Positions 1 through 9,983 of a stretch of 64,000 bases of DNA are shown one piece after another; within the stretch, counting starts at the first letter, position 1; each line of letters starts with the position of its first letter. The DNA is taken from assembly GCF_004210375.1 (NCBI RefSeq), contig NC_134825.1:69183558-69247557 (forward strand), in the 5' to 3' direction. A program made the translations under genes and the position numbers. Source of the stretch: Tachypleus tridentatus. Lineage: Eukaryota; Arthropoda; Merostomata; Xiphosura; Limulidae. A model generated the notes under the pieces. It searched no databases. It was not told the origin of the DNA and saw only the letters and a list, made by a program, of their open reading frames with translations.

Positions 1-1428
1 ACACATGTCATACAGAACTACCCTGAAAAAACTTGTTAACAATTTGTCTCAAATTTTGCCTTTTGCATTTCTTTTTTTGAAGAGTATATCTTTAGTCACT
101 GTTGACTCTGTTGGAAAAATGCCTGAAGAGGAATATGTGAGCCTTGAGAATTTTTATGTATCTACTGCTGTGAGAAGCACAAAGGCCTTGATACTTTTAT
201 GTCTTCATTGTTGTAAATAGCACAGAGCAGAAATGTGATGGCTAGGGAAAAGAATGCAGCAGTCAGGTGGATGGAACAGAATTGCAACAGAAATGAAAGT
301 GATTTAGCTTTGAGTATCTAGTCACTTTACATATGGTGCCAAGGAAAGAATGAGCATATAATTATGTGCTAGTGCTCACAAAGACTACTACACATAGAGG
401 TTGTCACCCTTCTGTTAGTGAAGGACTACAACATAGGCTGGTACACCACATGGACACATCTGAGCATGGAAGTTTGCAATGTACTAGCACTTATTGGTGC
501 AGAAGATAAAGTAATGTTTTTGAAGTAGATGTTAACTTGACATCCTTTTGGGAACAACAAGGGTTTCTTTGGCCTATGTGTCTGTTGCATTCCTTTCATC
601 TGTTTTATATTTTGTCCAGATTTTCCAAGCACTCATCAAGTTCTCTCTTGAACTATCTCCATCCTGCCGAGTCTACCATGTCGAAAGAACTCTACTCCAA
701 AGACTGACCAACCTACCAGATCTTACTTCTGTCATTATTACACAAGAAAAATAATGCATCAATTGTATCTATACTCTTTATAATTTCAAACTTATAGTTG
801 AACTAGTCAAAGACACTAATAATTAGAAAGATTAATTTCAATCAGTTGATTATTTTTCATAAAATGAAATACTAATAAATTAGGTTAAATAAAAATGAAT
901 TAATTGAAAGTAATGATAAATCGCAGTGACAGCATTTTGATTACTTAGATAGTGGAAATAATCAGAAACATTTTGATGAATTTATTATTTTTGTGACACT
1001 GATTGATTTAACTATAAGTCTGATTATTTACACGTTACACATTAACAGAGTTAATGACCAATCTCCAAGCAAACTATACGTAAAACTTAATCTATTTGTT
1101 TACCACTCTTTTATCAATATTATTAATGTATTTCAAAGAAAGTAAGGGTCTCAGCACTGAACTCAGAGGTAATTCACTTGCAATTCTCCAATCGAGTTTG
1201 ACTATATTCTGTTCAGTGGAAATATTTATTTAATTTCCCCAAACCATTCAATGACTTAAAATACCCCCTCCTCCCAAAACACACAAAACTTACAATTTTA
1301 TCTTTGAAGATTTGTAAAGCCATATTTAAGTTAGTCTCTACAAAACTTTTACCATCACAGATGGAAGACTAACTGGTCTATAATAATGTGGAACTGGTAT
1401 CAGTAAATTCTGAAGAATATAGCAAATG
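1..1428. other. AT-rich sequence without recognisable gene
   Basis: No exon, RNA gene or mobile element could be recognised here. Open frames are short (about 70 codons at most) and show no family motifs. An open stretch at 5-220 ends in TAG but resembles nothing known to me and has no convincing splice partners. Confidence 0.5.
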
Positions 1429-1558
1429 TCTCCCATTGGAACAGCTGTAAGACTACAGATTTACAACACTAACATTAGGGGTTCAATTCCCCTCAGTCGA
1501 CATACCATATAGCCTGATGTGGCTTGCTTTTAGAAAAATACACATGCACACACATACA
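1429..1558 (+). repeat. SINE-B copy (tRNA-derived, CA-tailed)
   Basis: Member of a short (~120 bp) tRNA-derived SINE family seen at least seven times in this window. It has a degenerate tRNA-like head, a B-box-like GGGGTTCAATTCCCC core near 1478, the shared phrase AGCCTGATGTGGCTT, and a short CA-rich tail. Compared with the other copies the A-box part is decayed. Confidence 0.7.
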
Positions 1559-1722
1559 GAGCAAATACTTGAAATGCTTTATGTAATAACGATCACTAAT
1601 ATCATCAAAAATCGAAGTTAAACAAGTACATGAGTATGAAGCAAAATGTAACTGTGACATTATTGTACAGAACTTGCTACAGGTTTACTACAATCTGCAG
1701 ATTACTATAGATACTATTTCTT

Positions 1723-2186
1723 CATGCAGGAAATTTGTTGTTGGTTTTTTATATTACAAAATAATGCAGGAAGTTTGTTCTATTTTTTATCTTTGAAAGT
1801 AATTGTTTTTAAATTTCCCACAAAGCTATGCAAAGGCTATCTGCACTAGCCATTCATAATTTAGCAGTGTAACACTAAAAGGAAGGCAGCTAGTCATCAA
1901 CGCCAACTGCCAACTCTTGGGATACTCTTTTACCAACAAATAGTGGGATTGACCATCACATTATAATGCCCCCACAGCTGAAAGGGCAAGCATGTTTGGT
2001 GTGACAGGGATTTGAGCTCACAACAATCACATTATGAGTCAAGTGCCCTAACAACCTGCTTATGCCAGGCCATATTTGAATGTAATGCAGGAAGTATGTT
2101 CTACATTTTTATCTCTGAAATTAATGCAGAAAGTTTTTTTTTAATATCTTGAAAGAAAAAGCAATGCAGGACGTTTGCTCAAATCC
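1723..2186. repeat. 39-40-bp minisatellite interrupted by a SINE
   Basis: Units begin with (A/C)ATGCAGGAAGTTTGTTC-like sequence at about 1723, 1763, 2084, 2123 and 2163, giving periods of 40, 39 and 40 bp once the SINE at 1804-2072 is removed. The units differ by several substitutions each, so the array is old. Confidence 0.75.
1804..2072 (-). repeat. SINE-A copy inserted in a minisatellite
   Basis: Member of the window's main SINE family, about 275 bp. It has a tRNA-like head (right end here, since the element lies on the minus strand) carrying A- and B-box-like boxes, a conserved body and a tail rich in GTTTGTTT. It is flanked by TTTGAAAGTAAT (1792-1803) and TTTGAATGTAAT (2075-2086), an 11/12 target-site duplication. 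The copy is diverged, with the B-box changed towards TTTGAGCTC. Confidence 0.85.
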
Positions 2187-2329
2187 AGCTCAAAAAAATC
2201 AAATATGGAGTTTATTCTCTCCATATTTTAGAAGTGAAGTTGGAGTCCAATCAAATTGGACCACTATTACTAGTAGATTGCTTCATGAGTATGCATATGT
2301 GCCTTCAACTTTCTTTGTTTAAATTATGG

Positions 2330-3110
2330 ACATAATTAGTAAAATTTACTGATGATATTACACTCTTGAGTATTTCTAGTTGTACTGAAGATGCTGAACT
2401 TGTGGTCATTTAGTAACTTGTGCAAAATTTGATCATATATCTTGCATAGATGAGAAGACACTCAATATTACAACTGTAGAAAAGGACCTTGCATGGTGGT
2501 TGATAAATAACTGAAACCATTAAGGCAATGTTCTGTAAATAATAAGAAAGTGAATAGAATTCTTGGGTATATTCACAGACAACATGATTACAAGTTAAAT
2601 GAAGTAATTATCTCCCTATACAAATCACTAGTTACACCTTACTTCAAAAACTGCATACAGTTTATCTGAAGAAGGACATTGGCTTATTAGAAAGGGCTGA
2701 GAGGAGAACTATTAAGATGTTCCCAGGTGCAGAAAAGTTATCTTTTTTAAGATTGTCTCTTAATTTAACCTAAAAAAAGTATAGGATCATTTTATTGAAG
2801 TAAAAGATTTTCTGCGGAATCAATACCATGCAGACCTTTGATTTCTGTGAGCCATACTAAAGACAAGATGAAAAAAGTTTTTGATCTCTGACCATACAAT
2901 CCAGGCTTCAGTTTTATTTTCTAACAGTGTGTTTGTTTTATGGAATGAGTTGTTATTGGCATTAGTAGAAACTAACACTTTACAGGAACTTATGAAATGA
3001 ACTAATGATTTCCAGAAAACTAGTGTGGATTTAATTTTTCTTTTCTCCAGAAGTAGGTATGTAAGGACAGTCTAGAAAGACCAAATGGTCTCTTGTTTTT
3101 TTGTGTTAAC
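2330..3110 (+). pseudogene. Decayed CR1-like LINE reverse transcriptase, C-terminal part
   Basis: Several frames each show pieces of a non-LTR reverse transcriptase. An FTDD motif near 2345 stands in for the catalytic FADD. It is followed by remnants resembling the CR1/L2-type thumb region, such as SLYKSLVTPYF near 2615 and DIGLLERAERRTIKMFPGAE near 2672, and by a C-terminal piece with WNELLLALVETNTL near 2942. Stops and frameshifts are frequent, so nothing is translatable. The order of motifs fits a 5'-truncated CR1-clade copy. The clade is recognised from motif wording only, so its placement is moderate while the LINE identity is solid. It predates the nearby Penelope insertion judging by its decay. 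Confidence 0.7.
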
Positions 3111-3248
3111 TTTAGTTTGTTCTTGTGTCTCAGAAATGAAAAATTTACTTTATTTTTATTTTAGGAAGTAAACTGGAAAATAAAAAAAACAGTTTTCCAT
3201 TAACCTCATTAGATTGTTAACTACATCAGAAACAGACTTAAACTATTT

Positions 3249-3297
3249 ATATGCAAAAACGGCTAGTTTGGGTTGAGAAAATATTTTACATAGAAGA
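3249..3297 (+). repeat. Left terminal inverted repeat of the Penelope-like element
   Basis: Reads as the reverse complement of 5789-5836 with only a few differences, for example CGGCTAG here against CGAGCCG on the other side. It sits immediately inside the target-site duplication and next to the hammerhead-like motif. Confidence 0.85.
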
Positions 3298-3299
3298 GC

Positions 3300-3337
3300 G
3301 AACAACGTTTCGACCTTCTTCGGTCATCGTCAGGTTC
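3300..3337 (-). ncRNA. Hammerhead-ribozyme-like motif in the Penelope-like element
   Basis: Read on the minus strand, GAAC precedes the core CUGACGA. A stem-loop with GACC/GGUC arms and a GAAGAA loop follows, then GAA, the self-complementary ACGU, a U at the cleavage position, and GUUC. GAAC/GUUC forms stem I, GACC/GGUC forms stem II, and ACGU gives a minimal stem III that would be stable only between two copies. All invariant core nucleotides of a type I hammerhead are present. An extra unpaired U lies between A9 and stem II. Hammerheads with tiny stem III are known from Penelope-like elements. Activity is inferred, not shown. Confidence 0.72.
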
Positions 3338-3459
3338 ACAAAGAAAGAGGTAACTGACCGGAAGCTGAGCACATGTTTGAAAGGGGTTGTGTAACTGTGT
3401 GTCGAAATGTAGAGGGCGGTATTAGATGTTTGAATATATAATTTTATTTATTTATTATA

Positions 3460-5741
3460 TTAATATAGGTATAAAGGCGTTCCTTTATATTGGTTTATTT
3501 TGGGTTTAAGTTGTTGTATAAGTAAGGCTTCTTTGATTTTGCGTTTGTTTATGTTTGTTTCTTTATTTAGTATTTGAGTGTTTTCTATGGTTATGTTGTG
3601 TTTATTTGACTTGCAGTGTTCGAAAACGTGTGAAGGTGACTTTTTATGTTCTTTGAATCTGGTTTCCATTTTTCTACTTGTTTCTCAATATAGAAGTCGT
3701 GGCAGTTATCACATTGTATTTTATAAATAATGTTGGTGTGGTGTTTGTCAGTGTAGTTTTTACATAGTATAGACCTCAGTTTTGTGCCTGGTTTTTGAAT
3801 AAATTTGGTATTAACTGGAATGTCATATTTTGTTACTAATTTTTGCCAAATGTTGGTTATTTGTTTGCTGATGTCAGGAATATATGGTATACAGCAGTAT
3901 ATGGTTTCGTAGTTTTTTTTATTCGTGAGCTGTATTTACTGTAGTTGGTTGATTTTGCTTTCTGTCTAGGTGTGTGCGTATAATGTTTTCTACGGTTTGT
4001 GGAGGAAACTTATTGATGTTGAGGAAGTATTGTTTTATTTTGTCTAATTCATCGTTAATTTTATCTGGTGAGCATAGTTTTATGGCTGTGTTTATTTGGT
4101 TTCTTAGTATGTTGAGTTTTGTTTTGTTTCATGTGCTGAGTCCCAAGGAATGTATGGTCCAGTATGGGTGATTTTTCGGTGGATTTCTGTTTTGAATTGT
4201 GTGTCAGTTCTTGTAATTTTGAGGTTAAGAAATGATATTTGATTGCCTTCTTCCTGTTCACATGTGAAGTTAATGTTGGTATGTATAGAGTTAATGTGAT
4301 TGAAAAAATTAAGTATGTGTTCTCTAGATTTGAATCCCGCAACCGTGTCATCTACATATCTGTACCAGTATAGTGGTGGATGTAATGCTGTGTTAATTGC
4401 TTGTGTTTCAACTTGTGTCATAAAAATATTGGCTAGAACTGGTGTACTGGGTTGCCCATGCTTAGGCCATTTGTTTGTATATAGTTTTGGTTGTTGAACA
4501 TGAAGTTTGTCTTTATCGTGGTGAATTCTATGAGGGTTGCTAACTGGTTACTGGGAATTTTTATAGTTGGGTTAGGGTCTCGGATATAGAGTTCTAAGGC
4601 TATCTTGCAGGCTACAGTGGTTGGAACTTCTGTAAAGAGGGATATAACATTGAAACTCGCCATTAAGGCTTTATGATTAAGTTGATTTAGATTAGACTTG
4701 AAATTAAAAGAGTCTTTGATGAATGAGCTGGCTGATGTTACATATTTGGAGAATGCTCATGCTATGTATTTACCAAGATTGTAATTAAACGATTCATATG
4801 TGGACATTATTGGTCGTAATGGACAATCTGGTTTATGAGGTTTGGGGATGCCGTATATTTGCGGTGTGCGTGAGTCGGTTTTACGTAGGTAGGAATAAAG
4901 TGTTTGTGAAATTGTGTTGGCTTTTTTCATTTGTAGTAGTAATTTGTTCAGTTGCGTCTCGTGTGTCTTTGTTGGATTTGTGTGTATTGGTTTAAATTTG
5001 TTCATGTCTGATAGGATGTTATTCATTTTTTGGATGTATTCATTCGTGTTCATTATGACTATAGCGTTACCTTTATCTGCTTTTAGAATTTTATGTTTTT
5101 TGTCTTGTTTTAGGTTTTAATGGAATTAATGTCTCTTTTGTAAGGTTGTTTTTAGTTTTCTGTTTTGTAAAATTATGTTGATGGTTTTGTGAGAAAATTC
5201 TTTGAAAAATCGTTTAAGATGTTGTTTTAGGTGTTTCTGGAAAATATAAATTTGTAATTTTACCTGGGAAGTTTGGCTGTTGGATGTCAATAAAATTATC
5301 TAAGTTGTCTTCTTTCTGTTGGTTGTGTTTGGTTGTTTCCTTGTTTTTCTTCTCTGTAGAAAGTATCACAAGTCTCCTGGCTAGGTCTTCTAAACATGTT
5401 TTGATTTCTATGGTTGGAATGTACCCAGGTGCTATTGCGAAGTTGAGTCCTTTGTTAAGTAGTTGTTTCTCGTCTGTGTTTAATTGACGGTCGGATCTGT
5501 TAATTATGAGGTTAGTCAACGGTTTGTCGTTTTGGTGTCTTTTCTGTTGTTTGCATCTTAGTTTTTCTAGTTTTTTGTTGTGGCAGATCTTTTTGTTTCT
5601 GTCGTTCTTAGTATTGATTTGGTTTATGTTTCGTTGTATAAGTCCGTAAATCTCTGGTTTAATGCAGCATGCCAGTTGATGGTCTAGGTTCATTTTTTGT
5701 TTTTGTAAGTCATGTAGTTCTTTGTATTTTGTGTTCAACAT
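3460..5741 (-). pseudogene. Penelope-like polyprotein (reverse transcriptase + GIY-YIG), frameshifted
   Basis: Fragments in order on the minus strand. 5741-5214 is the N-terminal part, with LLNKGLNFAIAP. 5095-4757 holds ADKGNAIVIM and PQIYGIPKPHKPDCPLRPIMS-type reverse transcriptase blocks. 4663-4433 holds SFNVISLFTEVP and NGLSMGNP. 4421-4104 holds the catalytic YRYVDDT. About 3910-3460 carries the GIY-YIG-like stretch (YKIQCDNCHDFYI, then RFKEHKKSPSHVFEHC). The frame is broken at least just after GLSMGNP (near 4445) and inside the GIY-YIG region (near 3690). The YVDD triad is intact, but no full-length protein can be made. The motif order matches Penelope/Poseidon-type elements with a C-terminal endonuclease. 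Confidence 0.88.
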
Positions 5742-5788
5742 GGCTTTAAGTAGTTTTTTCTGTAAATTTTGGATAATGTTTGTGTATG

Positions 5789-5836
5789 TCTTCTATGTAA
5801 AATATTTTCTCAACCCAAACGAGCCGTTTTGCATAT
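5789..5836 (+). repeat. Right terminal inverted repeat of the Penelope-like element
   Basis: Inverted partner of 3249-3297. A further ~35 bp (to 5871), including GTGGGTTTCTCGACATCA, completes this end. That extension has no counterpart at the left end but does have one in the small element at 9443-9604. Confidence 0.85.
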
Positions 5837-5884
5837 AAATTACTCAACAAGTGGGTTTCTCGACATCACTGAGACTTAAACTAT

Positions 5885-7627
5885 GCCCAGATAATGACAA
5901 TCTTTTTGTTGTCAAATACCCTTGGCAAGGTTTCTCTTTCATTCTTGAACTTAAGGTAATTATACGTGGTCATTTGTAATATTTACTTTTTACTGGGCTT
6001 GTACTTAAATTACTTTTCACTCTTGGAACCCTTGCAAAGAAAAACAAAGATACTGTAGTTTTAATAATGTAAGTAAATCGTCTTCCATTAAAACCATTCA
6101 AGTTGTTTTAATGTTGAAATAAAAGTGATTTATTAGTTGGTAATATTAATATAACCTTATCAATAAAATGCTTTCATTAGAAATATAGCCTGAGCATTAT
6201 GCAGTGTATATTATTAGCCTTCCTCTTCCTCCCAGCATTTATTTAGGAACAAGACTTTCCTTTTCTGTAAAAATTTAAATAGTTACTTATTTAACCATTG
6301 CTAGAGAAACAGTTTAGGAGACATCTTGAAAACTAAAGTACATTTACCATATTTTTACCCAAAATTCAAGAAGGATATGGGGCTACTCTTCACAAATAGC
6401 ATTTTCAATTAGATTTATAAAAGTACTAAACACAAGTCAAAAGTGGTTTTATGTAATTTTATTGTACATGAGGGCTACTAGGAAGGAAAGGTTATCATAA
6501 GAGGACAGGTTAAGATAATTGAAATTGATTTTTTTTTATAAATAAAAAGGAAAAGAAAAAAAAGAGGTATTTAAGATTATTAGAATTAATAATGTTAGTA
6601 TTATTTAATATTAGAATGGTGGGGGGGGGGAAGAGGATGAAAAATATAAATTTTGTCAAAGTAGCAGGCATCTTGAGTTTAATTTTATTTCTCTAACAGG
6701 ATGGTTGGCTTTTGGAAAGGCCTGCTTTTAAACATTGTGGATGCTGTAAACTGGGGTAGTTTAAGGGTGGGATAAGTTAGTTTTTTTTATTGTTTTTTGT
6801 CCCCAAATGTTATCTGTGTAATCAAGAAACTTAGAAGCTAAAGACATGTCAAGAAAGGTGATGTAATAAATTAAACAGGGTAAGTCGGACATGCAACAAC
6901 AAAAAAAATTAAATTATTTAAAAGAAGGTAAATAATATAGTTAACACTAGAGAAACAAGTCATGTTAATAAGTGATACATACTTTAACCCAGTAAAATAG
7001 ATGAAATAGCCTTAGTAACTAGTATTACTTACAGTAAAACAGTTAAAAACTTACAGTATAAATTAAAGCAAGCTAAAGTATTTCTAATTTTAGTCATGTT
7101 GCCAATTAGACGAGTTTAATTTTTAAGATGTGCTATAAGAACATACTAATTTAAAATCCTATAGTTTATTTATCAACTCTAAATAAATTTACGTATGCTT
7201 ATAACTCTAATTTGTTTTGACCCTAGTGCAACCATTACCTAACGAATAACCAATAATACTATACTATAAAATATATACTTCAGAGTGAAAATTGAGTGCC
7301 AACATATCTCAGCCGACATGTTTGAAAAGTGCCATAGTACGTTCCAGGCGTAAAACAACAACAACAACAGGTTATTAAAATAATAGTGGTCAGAAGCTTT
7401 TTTAAAAAAGCAATTGCCTCGTGTAAGGTTAATTAATTTATATGTAGTTATTAATCTCTACAGATAAAAAAAAAGCCTTCCTGATATAAAAACTGTTTTA
7501 TTAAAATCTTAACTTGCGGGCAATAATCTTTCTTCCCAAGCTTCGGCACTCATCATGACAAAAATCATCTTTCATTAACATTTCCTCTCAGGATTTCACA
7601 ATAGCAACACTACGTGTCTTTAAATGT
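5885..7627. other. AT-rich sequence without recognisable gene
   Basis: No coding or RNA feature recognised. Contains a 10-G run near 6620, long A/T runs, and a CAACAACAACAACAG microsatellite near 7358. Confidence 0.5.
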
Positions 7628-7850
7628 TTATTTGTTTTTGAATTTTGCGCAAAGCTATACGAGGGCTAGCCGTCTCTAATTTAGCAGTGTAAGACTAGAC
7701 GGAAGGCAGCTAGTCATTACCAACTCTTGGGCTTCTCTTTTTACCAAAGAATAGTGGGATAGACCATGCCATTACAACGCCACCACGACTGAAAGGGCGA
7801 TCATGTTTGGTGTGACGGGGAATTGAACCCGCGACCCTCAGATTATATGA
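7628..7850 (-). repeat. SINE-A copy, head-truncated
   Basis: Body and B-box part (GAACCCGCGACCCTCAGATTA on the + strand) are clear, but the copy stops before the A-box end of the tRNA-like head, and the tail is short. A block near 7718 (the CCACCCACC part) is also missing relative to other copies. Confidence 0.85.
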
Positions 7851-8039
7851 TTAAGCATGAAACCTCTATAAAGACGATTTTATAAGTATATATATATTTG
7901 TTTTGTGATGCAGTCTAAGCATAGGGAAAATTATGCGATTTTGTGACAAATTAAAATTTTTTAACGCATCCCTCAAGAGCCAAGGAATGTTTTTAGGTTA
8001 TAATTTGTTGAATTTGTCACATAGTGTTATAAATATTTA

Positions 8040-8320
8040 GTTTGTTTGTTTGTTTTTGGAATTTCGCACAAAGCTACTCGAGGGCTATCTGTGCTAGCCG
8101 TCCCTAATTTAGTAGTGTAAGACTAGAGGGAAGGCAGCTGGTCATCACCACCCACCTCCAACTCTTGGGCTACTCTTTTACCAACGAATAGTGGGATTAA
8201 CCGTAAAATTATAATTCCCCCACAGTTGAAAGGGGGAGCATGTTTGGTGCGACCAGGATTCGAACTCGCAACTCCTAGATTAGGAGTCAAATGCCTTAAC
8301 ACACTTGGTCATGCCGGGTC
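8040..8320 (-). repeat. SINE-A copy, near full length
   Basis: Complete from the GTTTGTTT-type tail at the left to the tRNA-like head ending CATGCCGGGTC at the right. One of the best-preserved copies here, with both internal promoter boxes recognisable. Confidence 0.9.
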
Positions 8321-8870
8321 AGACTTAAACAAAGGGATAAACAAACATACGTAAGAACAGTATTTTGTTTTTGAACATTTAAAAAAAATTAAACATTTCA
8401 TATTCTAAAACAGTATTACAGTTCCACAACGGAACTGATATAAACAAAATAAAATTCGCTGAAATTATAATAATCAAAACAGTAAAACCTTTTTGGAAAA
8501 AACACACTGAAACTCCTCTTCTCTTCTAGTAATTATAATTCATATAATTGAACATTAAATTTTGTGTGAATAATTATTGCTCCCTATGTTAATAATTATA
8601 AATCAATACATATGCTGCCGATAATAACCATTGCATTTATAATTGTTGTTATTCATACATTACTCCGAAATGGCCCGATACTGATACGTTGCAGCTTTAA
8701 TTACTTTATCCTGGTACCCTGCATTGTAGCATTCATTTCATTTAGATAGGCAAATACGTCTGAAAGGTAAGCCACTTTCTGTATCCAGCATTTATCCCTT
8801 AATTTGTATGTAAGTTTAAAATGACATTCAGATAAAAAACAACAACACCTATTTCGTCAAGCAGTTCGCA
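8321..8870. other. AT-rich spacer, nothing recognised
   Basis: No gene or repeat family recognised in this stretch between two SINE copies. Confidence 0.5.
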
Positions 8871-9114
8871 CGGCCTGGCATGGCCAAGCGTGTTAAGGCG
8901 TGCGACTCGTAATCTGAGGGTGTCGCCCTTTCAGCCGTGGGGGCGTTATAATGTGACGGTGAATCCGATTATTCGTTGGTAAAAGAGTAGCCCAAGAGTT
9001 GGAGGTGGGTGGTGATGACTAGCTGCCTTCCCTCTAGTCTTACACTGCTAAATTAGGGACGGCTAGCACAGATAGCCCTCGAGTAGCTTTGTGCGAACTT
9101 CAAAAACAAACAAA
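8871..9114 (+). repeat. SINE-A copy lacking its B box
   Basis: Starts with the tRNA-like A-box end (GGCCTGGCATGGCCAAGCGTG) and ends in AAAACAAACAAAC. A ~40-bp stretch between CTGAGGG and CGCCCTTTCAG is missing. That stretch holds the B box and the following CACCAAACATGC in other copies. Confidence 0.88.
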
Positions 9115-9442
9115 CTTTCTTTCTTGTTTTTTTACTTCTTGTATCATTCTGCGTTAAAATGTTTGCACACGACAATAATGCTGATGAATTCGTTTTCGGC
9201 CTAGGAAGATTTTTACTCGTATCAGGTTTATTACTGATATTCAGCCACTTATCCATTATAAAGGTAACAACTAATTATTAATTTGTCTTAAAACGTATTT
9301 TTATGTCTTTGACACTTCAAAAATATGTTCACGAACACAAAATAGTTTCTTAATGAAAACTCGTTCAAGCACTTGAGTTTTATCATCATACAATGACATG
9401 CTGACGTAAGATCAGTGTTTGATATAACAAAGTCAGAAATAA

Positions 9443-9604
9443 GAATGTATCTAAGAGAGGCTGATATGGGTATTAACACTTATTAATCTGAAGATGACAT
9501 GGGAAGGTTGAAACGTCGTTCTTTCCTTGTCAATAAAAGTGTTAATACCTATACCAGCCGTTCTGAAATACATATTTATTTCAAATGGGATTCTCGTCAT
9601 CAAG
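9443..9604 (+). mobile_element. 162-bp ORF-less Penelope-type unit with hammerhead-like core
   Basis: The block is bounded by a perfect 14-bp direct repeat, AAAGTCAGAAATAA, at 9429-9442 and 9605-9618, so it is a complete insertion. Inside, inverted arms (9460-9481 against 9537-9558, 20 of 22 matching, extending imperfectly to about 9443 and 9576) enclose a hammerhead-like core. The right end (about 9558-9604, CCGTTCTG then TGGGATTCTCGTCATCA) resembles the 5' end of the Penelope-like element at 5823-5871 (CCGTTTTG then TGGGTTTCTCGACATCA). It has no reading frame, so it is interpreted as a non-autonomous, Penelope-mobilised unit similar in concept to retrozymes. Confidence 0.72.
9484..9521 (+). 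ncRNA. Hammerhead-ribozyme-like motif in the 162-bp unit
   Basis: Core CUGAAGA at 9488-9494, a 15-nt stem-loop whose GAC and GUU arms can pair over three positions, then GAA, ACGU, C at the cleavage position (9517) and GUUC. Stem I starts with G-U, U-A and U-A pairs and could be continued by the long flanking inverted repeat. The layout is the same as in the motif at 3300-3337, including the extra U after A9. Stem II is weaker here. Catalytic competence is an inference. Confidence 0.6.
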
Positions 9605-9618
9605 AAAGTCAGAAATAA

Positions 9619-9977
9619 ACATTTTTGGAAAAAAAGGCTAGGCCGCTAAAATAATATATTTTTCTAAAGGAAAAGGGTAGCCTATTATTTTTACATTTTT
9701 TAAATAGAAATTTTAAAGAGAAATAACAAAATATTAAGCCAGATCTGACGTGCGTCTAAATCTCGAACGAAATAAAACATGACCTCATAGTTCATTGGTA
9801 CAAAATTAAAATTAAATTAAAATACAACGAATCTAACCTAACTTAACCTAATAATTACCAATTATAGTTGTCATAATTATATAATTATATTTCATATAAA
9901 TATACTTTGAAATTGAAACAACTGATACTGCATCTAATTGTATCATAATGTTTCAAATTTAGACAAGTTTCAGCTAT
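9619..9977. other. AT-rich spacer
   Basis: Nothing recognised apart from a CRE-like palindrome TGACGTCA at 9977-9984, part of which lies in the target-site duplication of the following LINE. Confidence 0.45.
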
Positions 9978-9983
9978 GACGTC

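Larger units (their letters stand above)
3247..5871 (-). mobile_element. Penelope-like element with GIY-YIG, complete but frameshifted
   Basis: A 2.6-kb retroelement on the minus strand. Its borders are defined by a perfect 13-bp direct repeat, AGACTTAAACTAT, at 3234-3246 and 5872-5884, the target-site duplication. Just inside lie ~48-bp inverted repeats (3249-3297 and 5789-5836). It encodes one broken polyprotein of the Penelope type (reverse transcriptase followed by a GIY-YIG endonuclease) and has a hammerhead-like motif at its 3' side. Inverted pseudo-LTR ends and hammerhead motifs are known properties of Penelope-like elements. The duplication shows that the whole insertion is present. 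Confidence 0.9.

Noticed and set aside
5..220. Possible host exon at the left edge
   Set aside because: Short frame with no recognised family wording and no supporting partner exon.
4061..5487. Several + and - open frames overlapping the Penelope element (for example 3974-4171 +, 4798-4995 +, 4914-5120 +, 5284-5487 +)
   Set aside because: These are antisense or off-frame shadows of the minus-strand Penelope coding sequence.
8040..8320. Genuine tRNA genes in the SINE heads (also at 13516, 46559, 51164, 57728)
   Set aside because: The heads carry A/B-box-like promoter boxes but cannot be folded into a convincing full cloverleaf, and each is joined to the same SINE body.
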